From: Raphanus sativus
Lineage: Eukaryota; Streptophyta; Magnoliopsida; Brassicales; Brassicaceae
NCBI RefSeq assembly: GCF_000801105.2
Contig: NW_026615365.1
Span: forward strand, 26,006-90,005
DNA length: 64,000 bases
Direction: 5' to 3'
This document shows positions 1 to 13,600 of the stretch, in pieces. The notes below the pieces were generated by a model. The model did no database searches, was not told where the DNA came from, and saw nothing but the letters and a program-made list of their open reading frames with translations. Made by a program: the position numbers and the translations under genes. Within the stretch, counting starts at the first letter, position 1. Each line of letters starts with the position of its first letter.

Positions 1-122
1 CGCAGACGAAGCGAACATAACTCATCAAACTTTGAACTTAGTAAGCCATTTTTCATTTCAATACAAGATTCTAAAACTCAATCAGTTTAATCACATATTC
101 ACGTGGTCATCAAGATATGTAC

Positions 123-1863
123 CTTGACTTCTGATGCGGGGTTCAGTAGTTGTTGTTGTTCGATCTTGCTCTTGTTGTATCTATCAATAACAAACTTCAT
201 GCTGTTCACAAGATTTGTTACTGGTAAGTTGATCATGGTGTATATTTCACTCATATCATATCAAGTTCTCACAGTAAAGAATATATAAATAAGTGTCCAT
301 GAAGTTGATTGAGAAATCTTACAACACATAGCCTTGAATTTTTGTGTAGTATATCATTAGTATGTGCAATAGTTCTTAGGTTTTGTAATAGACTATATAA
401 ATAACACAGACACACACTTATGTCACTAAATAAACTAAATAGACATTAGTTTTCTTTTTCGATGAACTTAACAAAAATTGCTTCAATGTTTTTTTATCTT
501 GGGTCTGAATAAGCAAGAACTTTGAAACAATATAATCAGGGTGAAAAGAATAAGTTAATACCAAGGCTCGATCATAAATATAATGCATTTCTATGCCGGC
601 ACACTTCTTATACTAGATCCAAGAAACAATAACATGTGTCAAGGTCTTATCATGCAGTTAGTTTTAATTATTGTAAACTCAACTATGCTAAGTTTTAGAT
701 ATATATGGTTCATGGTTCATTAACTCTATGATACCTGAGAAAAATGATATTGACACTTTCTCACATATATAAGATAAGTTTTTTTCGGTGCTAAATAATT
801 AACCAAGTATATTATCAATGTTCTCTTTTTACTTGCTTGAATTTATGGAGTCGTGTTAAATATGAGTTTATCAAAAAAAAAATCAAAGGTTAGCTGGTAA
901 TGTATATGTTTAATCTATACTCTTACGATGATACATATATCCATTAATATAGAACTGTCAATTAATATAAGTTGTCTCCAACTTTATTATGCTAGCCACA
1001 GTATAAAAATTAACTCAGATGAAAGATTAAGGTCACTGTCCTGCATATATAGTGTCAGATATACAACTATCTGATATTTTTCATAATAAATTGTTCTATG
1101 CACAAAAATATATAGAGGGTGTTATATTTCTATTACAAATAGATTATTTATTATTGGATTAGGCTAAATCATCTCTTAGTTTATTGTTTTGAGCAATTAA
1201 GTACCTCTCCATACCAATCATTCAATTGTGTGGCATCCTCATAATTCTCTCAAAAACTGATGTTTGAGAATTCACTTGTTATCTCATCTATTTTTCAAAT
1301 ATTTCTAAAATTCGTAAAAGGCAAAAATGAGCCTTGAAAATTTCTACCACAAGCACTCTCATATTAAGCCAATTATAAAATTTAGAATTAACTTTTTCAT
1401 ATTCGAAGATATCATTCTTCTTTGCATCAACTTCTCCTCATTTCCAATCTTTCTTTGTTAACTGTACTAAAATGTGTCGGCTTACATACACATCTTAGTG
1501 TTCATATAGTAAAATGTAACAAGACCTACCACAAGATGCAAAAAAAAAGTCCACTACTAATGAGTCGATCATATAACCAAATCTGAATGAATATGTCGCA
1601 CACGTATAGACTCACTTCCATATATATCCACACAAACAAGAATAGTAAATATTTCAGATTGAATAACTTTAAAAGAGGAACCTGGAGCTGGCAAAGTCAT
1701 AGAGCTTTCCGGTGCTAGAGAAGATGATGAGACCGACCTCGGCGTCACAGAGAATTGCTAGCTCTTTGGCTTTCTTGATAAGACCTTTTCTTCGTTTGGA
1801 GAAAGTGACTTGTCTACTGGTAGAATCATCGATCCTTTGGATCACAATCTTCCCTCTTCCCAT
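123..1863 (-). CDS. AGL21: AGL21-like MIKC-type MADS-box transcription factor, exons 1-2 (partial)
   Basis: Exon 1 is 1682-1863 (182 bp) and exon 2 is 123-201 (79 bp); these are the standard sizes for the MADS and I-domain exons of plant MIKC genes. Exon 1 encodes the complete MADS domain, starting [18 protein letters not shown] and ending in KLYDFASS. Exon 2 continues in phase (AG|C gives Ser) with [18 protein letters not shown] and NPASEVK. Donor and acceptor are GT/AG at both sites. The 1480-bp first intron (202-1681) is typical of the class. Exons 3 onward (K and C domains) lie beyond the left edge. The protein is expected to be a nuclear, CArG-box-binding dimer. The I-domain fits the AGL17 clade, and AGL21 within it, better than AGL17 or AGL16 as I remember them; the lyase and CAD neighbours also match the AGL21 locus. 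I chose ATG 1863 because MADS proteins begin MGRGK; the TTG codon just upstream is in frame but not needed. Confidence 0.9.
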
Positions 1864-2841
1864 CAATTGTGTTCTCTAATTGACTCTCCTGTGGTTCCTC
1901 TCTTTTCTAGGGTTTTTTTTGTAGATCTTACAAAAACCAAAAAAGGAAACGAAGAAGAAGAGGGACGAATAAGGAGAAAGAGAAAGAGAGGAAGATTGAG
2001 CCAAGAGTCAACAATCTATTCGAGGAATAAACTAAAAAAATATATACATATGCACACACATATATTCACACAGACTTACCTATTAATTTGAGATATTTTT
2101 CATAGATCTGATATATAGTAAGTTCTAGCCCAAAATATCAGTGTTTACTTTTAATAAATGGAGATAAAAAATAAAAGCAACCAACGAATAGAAAGAAGTT
2201 TGTATAATGTTCCTAGGTTAAGATAATATATAAACGTAGCTTAAATATATGTATATTAGTATATATAGATATATATTACTGTACTTAATCACTGTTTTTT
2301 TAATCAATCTTAATCACTGCTTCTTTGCTAGTTTATTATGGGAAATAGTGGAAACTTAATGGAATTGTTTGGATAAAAAGTGAAATTATATTAAATGTAT
2401 TGTATGATTTAGGTGAATTTCCATTATCAATAATATTTTCCTTTTTGACATGTCCGTACATATTTATAATTTATTTTTCGTATTCTATCAGATGTCATGT
2501 GGAACTAGTGAATGGGCACAGTGCTGTGCCACTCTGACAACATTTTCTGTCATATGATAAAAAAACTTTGGGGGCCTTAATTATTATGGTCATATGAAAC
2601 AACTATATATAACTGGATCTGTCCGAACCCAAAAAAGTAAGAGAATGGATTGAACAAAAACATAGTACAAATAGTCCATATGGCTTTCTGCAAAATACGA
2701 ATGAATAAATTATTTTGTGTCAATGAAATAGTATAATACTTAAATTTATCAAGTACAACTGTCAGACAGGAACTTGGAGTTGCGGTGATTCACTATAGTA
2801 TTTGTTTTGTCGTAAGTTTCCAAATATGGCAGGATATTTAA
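1864..2841. other. Upstream region of the AGL21-like gene
   Basis: Intergenic sequence 5' of the minus-strand MADS-box gene. The first ~150 bp are purine-rich on the plus strand (GAAGAAGAAG, AGAAAGAGAGG), which read from the gene is a CT-rich leader of the kind common in plant 5' UTRs. No other gene, RNA or clear transposon was recognised. The plus-strand reading frame over 1810-2091 is an antisense shadow of the MADS exon. Confidence 0.4.
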
Positions 2842-2843
2842 TA

Positions 2844-3071
2844 CTCCCTCCGTTTCATATTAAGTGTCGTTTTAGAGAATTTGTTCGTTGCAAAATAAGT
2901 GTCGTTTTAGAGTTTCAATGCAAAATTTATTAACATTATTCTCGATTCTATTTTTCTATTGGTTGAATTGTATCGGTAATGATGTTTTTATATTGAAAAT
3001 ATGCAAAATTAAATGCTTTCTTAATCCGTGTGCACAAGTCTAAAACGACACTTATAATGAAACAGAGGGAG
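2844..3071. mobile_element. Stowaway-type MITE (228 bp)
   Basis: Starts CTCCCTCCGTTTCAT and ends with its near-perfect inverse, ATGAAACAGAGGGAG, flanked by TA on both sides (2842-2843, 3072-3073). The inverted repeats extend ~35 bp, including the TTAGAC/GTCTAA-like inner parts. CTCCCTCCGT ends with a TA target duplication define Stowaway (Tc1/mariner) MITEs. No coding capacity. Confidence 0.88.
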
Positions 3072-3312
3072 TATCACATAGCTAACTTTTGTTAGTTTCT
3101 ACGCCTTAATGCTTACTAATTTGTAAATTGTAATTAAAGCAACTCCAGCCCTGTATATTAAATGTGTATATATATGAATAACACAATGTTAAATAATGAA
3201 ACATATTGTTAACATTTAGAACAAAAAAAACATCTAAACATATAACGCAATTACTCGCTACATTTGATTATAAGTGTCATTTTTATATTTTCACAGAAAT
3301 TAATAAAAATTA

Positions 3313-3843
3313 TATTCCTTTCATTTTAAAATGATCTATATTCTAGAAAGAAAATTGTTTCAAAAAGATCAGTATTTTATATTTTCAATACATATAATAA
3401 TGTAAATAGTAATTGTTAAGAAAATTAATTGTGTTTATTAATTTAATTGGTTACCATTTATGGAAAACAGTTAAACACCAAAACAGTACATTTATAATCA
3501 AAATTTAAGATGTTTTCTTAATATGTGTGAATATTCAATATATATATATCTTATTGCAACGGAGGGAATACTTCTTCCGTTTTAAAATAGTACATATTTT
3601 AGAATTTTCACACTTTTTAATAAAACATATTAAAACTTAAATATATATGCATAGCTTTCTATAATTTTATATTTCTTATATTTTTAAAAACTAGTAAGAC
3701 TTCATAAGATGCAATTAATGTTTTTGAAACTTCTCAAATTTTTAGTTATTACTAGTTGATAAAAATTACAGTAAAAATATAAAAATATATCTTTTGGAAA
3801 TATTTTTTTCTCTATAACATGCATCATTTTAAAACGGAAAGAG
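3313..3843. mobile_element. Pair of degenerate Stowaway-like MITEs
   Basis: The second unit, 3571-3843, begins CTTCTTCCGTTTTAAAATAG after TA and ends CATTTTAAAACGGAAAGAG before TA, giving clear inverted ends. Abutting it on the left is a weaker unit (about 3313-3568) that begins TATTCCTTTCATTTTAAAAT and ends CAACGGAGGGAATA. Both are AT-rich and non-coding. Further scraps of the same family (short AAGTGTC and ACACTTATTATGAAAC pieces) continue to about 4200, so this is a nested MITE cluster. Confidence 0.65.
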
Positions 3844-4706
3844 TATAATAAACTAATATATTCCTATTTAATGTATATTAATTAAATGAGAATAATTTAA
3901 ATAAAAATCTATTAATTATTCAAAAAGGTAAAAATATATTTAATGTACAAAATTATATTAGAATTTTAAAAAGACACTTATTTTGAAACAAGATGAAAAA
4001 CTAAAGTAACACTTATTATGAAACCGGGGTCCCGACTGGACTTTCCGCCCTAGATTTGATTCCTCTTGGCCACCTATAGACGCCTTTAGTTGCAAAAAGA
4101 TCCGAATTTTCATGAGTTTCGTAGTGATTAGTTCTTAGGCTTAAAAAACCTTCGAAACCACACTACAGTTATAAAAAAAGACTTATTATGAAACCAAAAA
4201 ATATTAGTTTTAGAAGAAAAAAACATATAACGCATTATTTCTAAGACTTTAGTAATCCATTCTGCCTCTTTTTAGCAAAGTAATCCACATTCTGTACAAG
4301 TTATCTCCAATAGTTTTCTTTTGTTTATAGGCTATACAATAATGGTGGTATATGGGTAAAATGAGGAAAAACCACAACTTCATCTCTTAAGTGATTTTTT
4401 GAGTTTTAGAGGCAAGATTCACATTATAATATATGTATGGTGTATATATTTATATAGTCATAATAATGCAATATGCATCTGTGACAGGCACACACGTGGG
4501 AGGGCAGAAACAGCTCATGCGAACACCAATTGATGGATGCATTCGCACGCACCACCGCTGAATCCGTACACCTGATCCTTTTAAAAGTATTTTGTGTTTT
4601 ATTTACAATTTCACTTTTTGGTTTAGAGACATCACTTATTCACTTCGACTCTCCCATGATATTTTGAAATATCATAATAACATGTAAAATAAAATCTTTG
4701 AAAAAT

Positions 4707-4844
4707 AAAATCGTATTCAAACTTCTGATAAATCCAGATCAAAACCAAACCACAATGAATTTGGATTGATTTAAATAAAACGCTTCTGATAAAATCGTAT
4801 TCAAACTTCTGATAAATCCAGATCAAAACCAAACCACAATGAAT
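4707..4844. repeat. Tandem duplication with 84-bp period
   Basis: A ~54-bp stretch beginning AAAATCGTATTCAAACTTCT and ending CCACAATGAAT occurs at 4707 and again, identical, at 4791. It lies immediately upstream of the LINE remnant. The small minus-strand frame across it simply translates the repeat and is not considered a gene. Confidence 0.85.
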
Positions 4845-4849
4845 CCAGG

Positions 4850-5475
4850 ATGACAACGAGGAACAGGCTTCTAAGTTGGGGATTAGACGTCTCTCCTCTA
4901 TGTCTACTGTGCGGAAACCATAACGAAACGCTTCCTCATATTTTCTTTGAATGTGATTATGCTTCAGCTGTTTGGAGAAAAGTCACTAAATCCACTGGAC
5001 TGCAGCTTCCAGATCGGCTTCAAGACATTGTCTCCTTTCTCATCTCGATCCAGATTCCAAAGAGACTCAAGACTATTATGTGGCTCACACTGCATGCAGC
5101 TGTCTACCACATTTGGTTGGAAAGAAACTCTCGTCTGCACAACAGAGCTTATCGACCATTCACTCATCTTGCCAAACATATCTTCCTTCACCTCAGAGCA
5201 AAGCTCTACTCGCTTGACAAAGAGGCTATACCCACGATTCACACTGGAGCATCCTCATCAACTTCTAGAGTCGCAAAGACTCCATATTTTTCTCTCTGGT
5301 TCCAGCGTGTTCAGACTTAAGAGAAGAATTCTACCAGCCTTAACGGAGTATCAATTGATTCTTGCTTTCTTTTGGGGTTTCAACCTTTGTATTTAAATCA
5401 TTTCTTCTTCTGTTTCAAGTTGTAACAAGCATTATTCAGAAATGATATCGTAATTTTAAAGTTAAAAAAAAAACT
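4850..5475 (+). mobile_element. LINE (non-LTR retrotransposon) 3' remnant with zinc-binding RT domain
   Basis: The frame 4850-5320 encodes 156 aa resembling the zf-RVT region at the C-terminus of plant LINE reverse transcriptases: CLLCGNHNETLPHIFFEC (Cys/His zinc pattern), then AVWRKV, and WLTLHAAVYHIWLERNSR. Only this C-terminal portion is present; the RT catalytic core is missing upstream, as expected for a 5'-truncated insertion. Sequence after the stop runs ~150 bp to an A-rich stretch at about 5462-5475 that could be the original poly(A) tail. Non-functional relic. Confidence 0.8.
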
Positions 5476-6595
5476 TTTTAAACCGAACTAAACCAAATCC
5501 AAACCCTAATCGAATTCAAATTTACACCAATGAAATCTCAGAGGTTCAGCCGTTCAGGTAAGGCCTAAATAGACAACATGGTAACAGCGATCCATAAAAA
5601 CCACGTGGGCTCGACTGCTTCGAACCGTCGCATCTCGAATCTCAAACTCAACTTCGTTCAGATTTTGCTCTTTTTCACTAACAATGAATCTTAAAATGAT
5701 TTCAAGTGACGAAATCCCTAATTATCATCGTCTTAGGCCATTTTCAACAAACATCAAAATAATTACCAAATTTAAATAACGTGAATAGTGTTATATCAAA
5801 TTCGGTGTAATAATATTCATCATACCAAATCTTTAAAATACATATATAATTATGTTTATTTAATATTATCAATTATTATCAAATTTGTTATTAAACATAT
5901 ATATATTATATTATTTGTATTTTTAATTTATTTTTACATTACAAATTTTTTTTATTACAAAACATATTACTAAACGACTATTACCATATATCACTTACAA
6001 ATAATAAAAATATAAATAATATTCTAAATGCGATAAAATAATTAGTTTTTAGTTATAAATAATAAAAATATTAAAAACCTAAAACTGAAAACATCAATAA
6101 TATATAATATTACTTTTTTGGTGAAATTTTTATATCATGCCAGTTGTCAATCATCATCGAATCTTTTCGATTTTTTTACCAATAATAAACGTTACTATCT
6201 TTAATTCGAAGAGTTTTAACAGCTATCATTTTTTGTTTATTTTGGTCCGCCCCTTATATATACTTTGTTGAGTTTATTACTTTACCATAAGAAACATTCT
6301 TAACAAATGTTTAGTAATGTTTAAACAAAATATCTAAGCTACAATCCAGAAATTACTTGCCAATCAGTATACAATTACAGGTTTTACAGATGACCCAAAT
6401 TTTGACCAAAATAAATTGCTTACTAAAGTTCTTATAAATGTTTAATAGCATGCACATACTGACTACCAGTTGTCCAATAGCAGATCTATGTTCATTAAAC
6501 ATGCACTGTTCATTAAAGATGCACTATATATGCTATAAACACCTATTGGTTTATAGAATATAGCTTTTTCAGGTGGTTCTTGTAACTTTACAGAT
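5476..6595. other. AT-rich intergenic DNA
   Basis: No coding frame, RNA or terminal-repeat element was recognised. A short GC-richer island (about 5560-5720) includes CCACGTGG but lacks a supportable open frame. The rest is low-complexity AT sequence. Confidence 0.4.
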
Positions 6596-8190
6596 TACTA
6601 GGTGTTTTCCTGCACCATGTGTAGTAAAAAAAATTTAAAATGTTTTTTAACAGATAAATATAAATTATATTTAATTTTATTAATATTATAAATTTTCTTT
6701 TTCTTATCAATATTTTAATATAAATTTGATTTAACTGAACATTAAAATTAAGATAAAAACAATTTTGTTTATTTTGAATTATATTTAAGAATGTGCATGT
6801 ATATATTTAAAATTATAATCTTAGGTAGATTTTTCTATCTATTTATTTTAATTAAATATATTAAATAAATATGTAAAATTTCATAATTGTCAAAAATTAA
6901 AATTAAACAATATTTATAAAATCTGTAAGTGTATATAAAAAACTAATGATTTATGATTTAGTTTGATTTTATGATTTAATTTGATGTTATGATTTAATTT
7001 TTATAATTTTCTAAAATATGTATATAATTTTGAAATATTTTTAATTTAAATGATATTTAGAAATTTGAAATGCCATAATTGAATATATTTATTTTAATGA
7101 TGATTTATGAGTTATTATCATATTTTAAAAAAGTCCAAAAATATAAATCAAAAATAAATTTAATATATGAGTTATTACCATATTTTAAAAAGTTTACCAA
7201 AAATATAAATTAACATTAAATATAATTGTTCATCAATTTTAGTAGCCATGTCATATTATTTTTGTGAGAATGATTGTAGAGAAGACATGTGGCAAAATCA
7301 CTTCTCAAATATAGTCTCGGGGATATATATTTGAGAAGTAACCCTTATTGATATAATATGACAATATGACGAAAAATATGTATAATATGACGTGTAACAT
7401 TAAAAATATCCAAAATATATAATATCAATTTTAGTAGTCATGTCACAATTATTAATGTAGGTGTTTTCCTGCACCATGTGTGTGATGAATTTTTTAAAAG
7501 TTAAATTTTATATTTTAAAATATAATTTATTAATACTATATATTTTATTATTTTGACAAATAATTAATATAAATATCATTAATTAAGCATAAAATTAAGA
7601 TAAAATATTTTTTTATTTTATATTATATTTAAGAATATATATGTATATATATAAAGTTAAAATCTTAGCTAAAAATATTTATTTCATTTGGTTAAATGTA
7701 TTAAATCAACTTGTACAAAATTACTAAAAATCATATAAAATTGTATAGTTATCAAAAATTAAAACTAAATAATATTTATATAATTTGTAGATATCTAAAA
7801 GAAACTAATGATATTACGATTTATTTTTTTAATTCAGAAAATTTAGAAAATTTAGATAATAAAAATTTTATAATTATAAAAATAAAATTATATAATATTT
7901 CGAAATTCAAAATGTCATATTTGAATATATTTATTTTAGTGTTGATTTATGAATTATTACCATATTCTACAAAGTTTACCAAAAATATAAATCAATATTA
8001 AATGTAATATATGAGTTATTGCCATATTTTAAAAAGATTTCCAAAAATATATATCAGCATTAAATGTAATTGTCCATGTCATATTTAACCATGTGATATG
8101 TCATCAATCTTAATAGCCACGTCATAATTTTTTTTTGTGAAAATAATTGTAGAGAAGACATGTGGCAAATCACTTCTCAAATATAGACTA
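6596..8190. repeat. Two diverged ~740-bp tandem AT-rich units
   Basis: Both units open with AGGTGTTTTCCTGCACCATG (about 6600 and 7460) and share the same order of landmarks: TTAAGATAAAA, ATTATATTTAAGAAT, TCAAAAATTAAAA, then GTAGAGAAGACATGTGGCAAA (about 7276 and 8150) followed by CACTTCTCAAATATAG. In the first unit the leading end reads CTAGGTGTTTTCCTGCACC, the complement of which ends in CTAG, so a minus-oriented Helitron 3' end is possible but unproven. No coding capacity. Confidence 0.65.
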
Positions 8191-8384
8191 GAGGATATCA
8201 ACTATGCACGTCAGATGATACTCAGACTGAAACTGTGAAAGATAATAAACCTTATTTAGGTTACTGATCAGAACAAGAAAAGGAGCTAAGGTCTTTGTCC
8301 CTTTTGATATTTTAAAGATATCCCACATGATCTTTCGGTCAATAAAGTTTTTAGTTTTATCCCTTGTTCAGATCTCCGAAATAA

Positions 8385-8549
8385 TTAATGTAGTTAGTAA
8401 TTGCAAAGGCCGAGCTGAAAAGAAATGGCCTTGGAACTTGAAGATACTTTCAAATATCATGTTACGACTGGATTGTTATAAACAATGGTACGAAAGTTTA
8501 ATAATATATAAAAGAAAAATTAATGTAGTTAGTAATTGCAAAGGCCGAG
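8385..8549. repeat. ~30-bp direct repeat
   Basis: The string AATTAATGTAGTTAGTAATT followed by GCAAAGGCCGAG occurs at about 8382 and again at about 8518. The surrounding stretch 8190-8818 holds no supportable gene; the GC-richer part, 8620-8815, has no start-to-stop frame I can tie to a known protein. Confidence 0.7.
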
Positions 8550-10346
8550 TTTAATAATATATTTTTCAAAAAAAAAAGTTTAATAATATAGGACAAATAT
8601 ATAATTAAATATTATGTTAAATAAAAATAAATGTTTGGCGTTGAAGGAAACCTAGCAAAGGGAAATTGAGCGAGGTGATGGTTGGCGCTGTAGTTCGTGC
8701 CGATGGAAGGGAATAAACATGCTGGAAACTATGCGTGGTGGTGGATAGACAAGATGGACGGTAGTTTATAGTGGTGAAGGAAGGAAACGAGAAAGAAGAA
8801 TAAAGATTTAACATGGTGGATGGAGTAGAAGTTACGGTGGAGAATAAAGATGGCTCGGGTCGGATTCGGTTTTAATTATTTAAATACTAAAATTTTAAAC
8901 TCATTTGAATATTTAATCAAATTTTGATTTGAGTTCAGTGCTATTTTTAGGATCGGATTCGGCTTGGTTCTTCAGATTCATATATTTTATCCAGCCCTAA
9001 ATTGTGACTATTTCAGACATGTTATATAGCTTATATATAACAATTTTAACTATAATGTATATATTTTGATAAAAGAAATAAATTATTTAAATAGATACTA
9101 ATTTAAAATTAATTTTATAAATTATAAAGCTAAACTATGTTTTCATGTTTTATTTATGCGATATAGATTTTGGATTAAAATATTTTTTTAGTAATAAACA
9201 ACTTAAGAAAATTGGATTTGAAATAAAACATGTATTGTATATGTGTAACAAAAATTCAGCGGCACTGAAATAATTACAAACAATCACAATCCGTAAAACA
9301 TCAACAAAATAACAATATCCAACAAACATTATATATTCTATATAATTTATATTTAAAATAGTGAGACAAAAAATGCAAAAATAATAAATTACAAAACATT
9401 ATATATGTATTCTCTTAGATTATATGTATATTATGTTATTATTTGTAAAAGTTTATTTAATTTCTTAGTCCTCATTTTTTATGCTTCCATATATATAAAC
9501 ATTTTTAGCTAATGTTCATTTTTTTAGTTTACATAATATTTACTATTTTACTTTTAAATATATTATTTCATAACATTTTTGATTTTACGGGTAAATTTAT
9601 TTTTAACATAAATTCATTGGTGATTCATCATGTAAAAATACAAATTAATTTATTTTAGATTAGAAATATGATTGTTTAATATTAATATAAATATATAAAA
9701 TATTTAACATAAGTATATAATTGATGTTTTAACCTAAAATATGATTGTTAGATATTATATATATATATATATATATTATTAGCATAAGTATATAATTTAT
9801 TTTTACCATATTTTTATTGATGGCTTATCTTTAATCTTAGTTTCAGTAATGTAATAATCTGTATTTAGATAAATATTTCCAATAAGAATTAGGGAAGTAG
9901 CTATTGTTAATATATAATATCTATTTATTAATTAAATATAAAATAAATTTAATAATAATATTATCCGTAAATATTGTTAATATTTATTTATTAAATATCC
10001 TAAATATGATAAGTATACATATTAAAAATATATTTTGTAAAAGAAATAGTATATATTGGTAAATTAGATTAATTAATGTTTAATGTTTATTAATTATCTT
10101 AAATATCATGACATATATATACATATATTAAAGTAAAATTTTAAATGATAATACTAATTAAGTTAATGACTTATCATAAAATAATGGAAAAGATGATAAT
10201 ATTAATTTAAATGACACGTAAATTAGTAAAAATATGGATTAACTTTGTTTCGTAACTAACCATTTATTTCAAAAATTAAAAAGAAACAAATCTGACTATT
10301 CCATGTTACCAGTTAGAATAAATAGACTTCTACTTTTGATCTGAGT

Positions 10347-10354
10347 TATAAAGG
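10347..10354 (+). promoter_or_regulatory. Putative TATA box of lyase A1
   Basis: TATAAAGG within GAGTTATAAAGG, 352 bp upstream of the longer ATG. The same GAGTTATAAA context precedes the paralogue B1 at 15732, and the 60-80 bp following in both genes share TTCTTCAGTG and AAAGGAACTCAA. That conservation between paralogues suggests a common core promoter and 5' leader. Confidence 0.5.
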
Positions 10355-10698
10355 ATAGGGATCTCCTTTTTTATTAATTAGAGATTGTAATCTATCTTAT
10401 TACATTGGTAAATCAAATAGGAAAATATAAATATCGTACCAGAGATATAACTTTCTTCAGTGAAGAGGCCTGATCTTCTTCTCCGAGGAATCAAAGCTGC
10501 AAAGGAACTCAACAAAACGAAAATTGTGAATTTTTCTAAGTTAAGTACGTGTTTACGATTTAGTTACGTTAAATGTGTAAAGTTCTTTTAAAAGAATGTT
10601 AAATGTGTAAATACTAAATAGTTTTAGACCATAGAGTGTCATTTTGGGATATAAAGCATATTGTTTTTGACCTTCTACTTTCTTTGACGGAGAAGGAG

Positions 10699-13600
10699 AT
10701 GAGAAACGGAGTTCCGTTAAAGAAGATGGCTCGGTTCATGACTCAAGTTTTTGTTCTGATATCTTTTCTTCAAGGTGTTTACTCCCAAACGTCAGGGTAT
10801 GTTGTCGTAACCTCTATGCTATCACTAAGTCGGGTCTTTTAACATTTAGATCAAAATACAGTCAAACCTCTATAAATTAAGGACTACACCAAAACTATAT
10901 TTTTTTATTAATTTATAGAGATTATTAATTTATTGAAATATTAATTGAACCAAAAACTCAATTTGGAACTATAAAATTATATTAATTTATAGAGATATTA
11001 ATCTATCGATTATTAATTTAAAGAGGTTATACTGTAAAATAGAAAATCACTAAGTCGGGTTCTTACGAACTTATATCTATAACTTATATCTATTAGATTA
11101 TTGACTGACATACTCTAGTGACTTTATTTTAATTTGAAGGGACAGATGATAAATGTATTTTGTTTAACTGAAATTCTACGTTTTTTAAATTATTTATTTT
11201 TCATGTTACAGAAACAAATCTAATATCGGTAAACCGGGACAAAACCTCGCATCTCCCCCGGTTACGCTTAAGAAAATTGGCCTTAACCAAGTACGGTCGA
11301 AGTTCTTATTTCATCTTCTCATATTCGGTTGAAATTTGCTATTATAATATTTTATTCCTTTTTATGAAATGTTTATTCTTTTAATATATTTAGAATACTT
11401 CGGTCCAAAAAAGAATGTTATACATGAGATTTGTTGCTTACTTTGTTGTTTTATTAAGGTTGTCATTGATAATGGTATCATCCAAGTCACCTTCTCGAAT
11501 CCATCAGGCTTAATAACCGGAATCAAATATAATGGTATTAACAATGTGTTGAACGGCAAAATCAAGAATCGCGGGTACGATATAAATTTATATAGCTTTT
11601 GAGAAAAGTATTACTAATATGTTTCGTATGATATTTATTTATTTATTTTATAGGTATTGGGATGTAGTATGGTATGAACCCGAAAAAGAATCGCAAACAG
11701 ATTTGTGAGTATTTAAATCTCTCTTCGCATATTTTCGTTCATATAATCCAATCCAAATAATCATCTATTTTACATATATATAATTTATTTCCTTTGTGAA
11801 CAAAAATATTTTTTTCCTGATAATATTATGTTTAACAGTTTAAAAGGAGAAAAATTTGATATTATAAATCAAACAACTGAGCATGTCGAAATTTCATTTT
11901 CAAGAACATGGACTATCACTCGACGTGGTTCGATAGCCCCATTAAACGTTGATAAAAGGTACACCAATTTGCAACAGAAAAAATAGTCACAAGATTGTTT
12001 CGGTTAAGTTAAATATAGATTATTCATTTAAATTAATTTAGTTGAAAATATATATTATTCGAATTCTTAAAAAAAAGGTATATTATTCGGAGTGGTGTAT
12101 CCGGAGTACATATGTATGCTGTGTTAGAGAGGTTAGAAGGTTGGCCGGAAGTGGAGATGGACCAAACCAGAATCGTCTTTAAGCTTGACACAACAAGGTA
12201 ACAATTATGTATTATTAAAATTTTAATTAATGCTTGATTTCAAAAACATTGTGGCTAATATTTTTTTGGCTGATAATTTTCTTTTCCCTTCTTACAAAAC
12301 ATCTTTTCAGATTCGATTTTATGGCAATATCAGATAATCGGCAGAAAACTATGCCTTCTAATGCAGATCGAGATATCAACGATGGCGTTGCCGCCAGATT
12401 GGCTTACAAAGAAGCGGTTCGGTTGAAGAATCCACAAAATCATATGCTTAAAGGACAGGTATATGAATTCGATGCATAATTTTTTTTAATTTTTTTTTCG
12501 ATGCATAAATTAATATAGTTTAGTTCCTATAAAATCAAACTTCGACTCCACTATGACTACACAATATATATGAACAATGAACCTTAAATGTTTTACACAA
12601 AAAAAAAAACAATGAACCTTAAATATTTAAACCAGTCTATGGTAAATATTTTTATAGCAACAAGATAAATGATTGGTTGTGACTTGTGACGCAGGTTGAC
12701 GATAAGTATATGTACTCGATGGAAGACAAGGACAACAAAGTACATGGTTGGATCTCTTCTAAACAACGTGTGGGCTTCTGGATGATTACTCCCAGTGATG
12801 AGTTCCGTACATGTGGGCCCATCAAACAAGATCTCACTTCTCATGTTGGACCCACCGTACTTTCTGTGAGTCCATATTTTCAGTACACAATTTATGTTAC
12901 AAAAAGGGTTGTGTTATTATTAATTAAAATTAACAAAAATAAGAAAATTTGTTTTCCTTTTCATAAATTTTATGACGTTTTTACTTTGTTTTTTTATATA
13001 GGATGTCAAAAAACCTATAATTTTCATAACCTTTTAGTTTTGTTGATTTTAAATAAACTTTTATAAGGAAATTAAAAACGAATAATTTTGATTTCAATGA
13101 ATATAAAATTTTAAGAAGACTTGAATGATTGAATAAAAATAAAATGCCGATTCAGAGAACTTGAAATCTCCCGTTTGATTTGGAACGTAGAAATTACAAA
13201 AACTAAAAGCTGCAGTGAACTTGAAGTATATTTCATTTTGCTTTCTTAATTATTCGGATGTAATTAACAATATTGTGTTTTTAGATGTTTACAAGTATAC
13301 ATTACGTGGGAAAAGAAATTAATACAGCTTATGCAAGCGATGAGCCGTGGAAGAAAATGTTTGGTCCTGTCTTTGTCTATCTCAACTCTGGCTCCTCTAG
13401 TGATCTCCTTTGGACCGATGCTAAACGACAGGTTTCGATGTCGTGTGCTTTCAATTTGTTTGAATTATCATGATTATTGTTATTTACATTTGCAATGTTA
13501 AATCTTTTGTTTAGATGGCTGAGGAGGTTCAAAGCTGGCCTTATGACTTCGTGAAGTCAGTAGACTACCCTCTTCGCCAACAAAGAGGAACAGTCAAGGG

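Noticed and set aside
1810..2091. 93-codon plus-strand frame over the MADS-box exon
   Set aside because: It is antisense to a clear MADS-domain exon, and its remainder is low-complexity purine-rich leader sequence.
9758..9778. (AT)n tract as a regulatory or replication feature
   Set aside because: A length-variable microsatellite (longer at 48984-49015); nothing else supports function.
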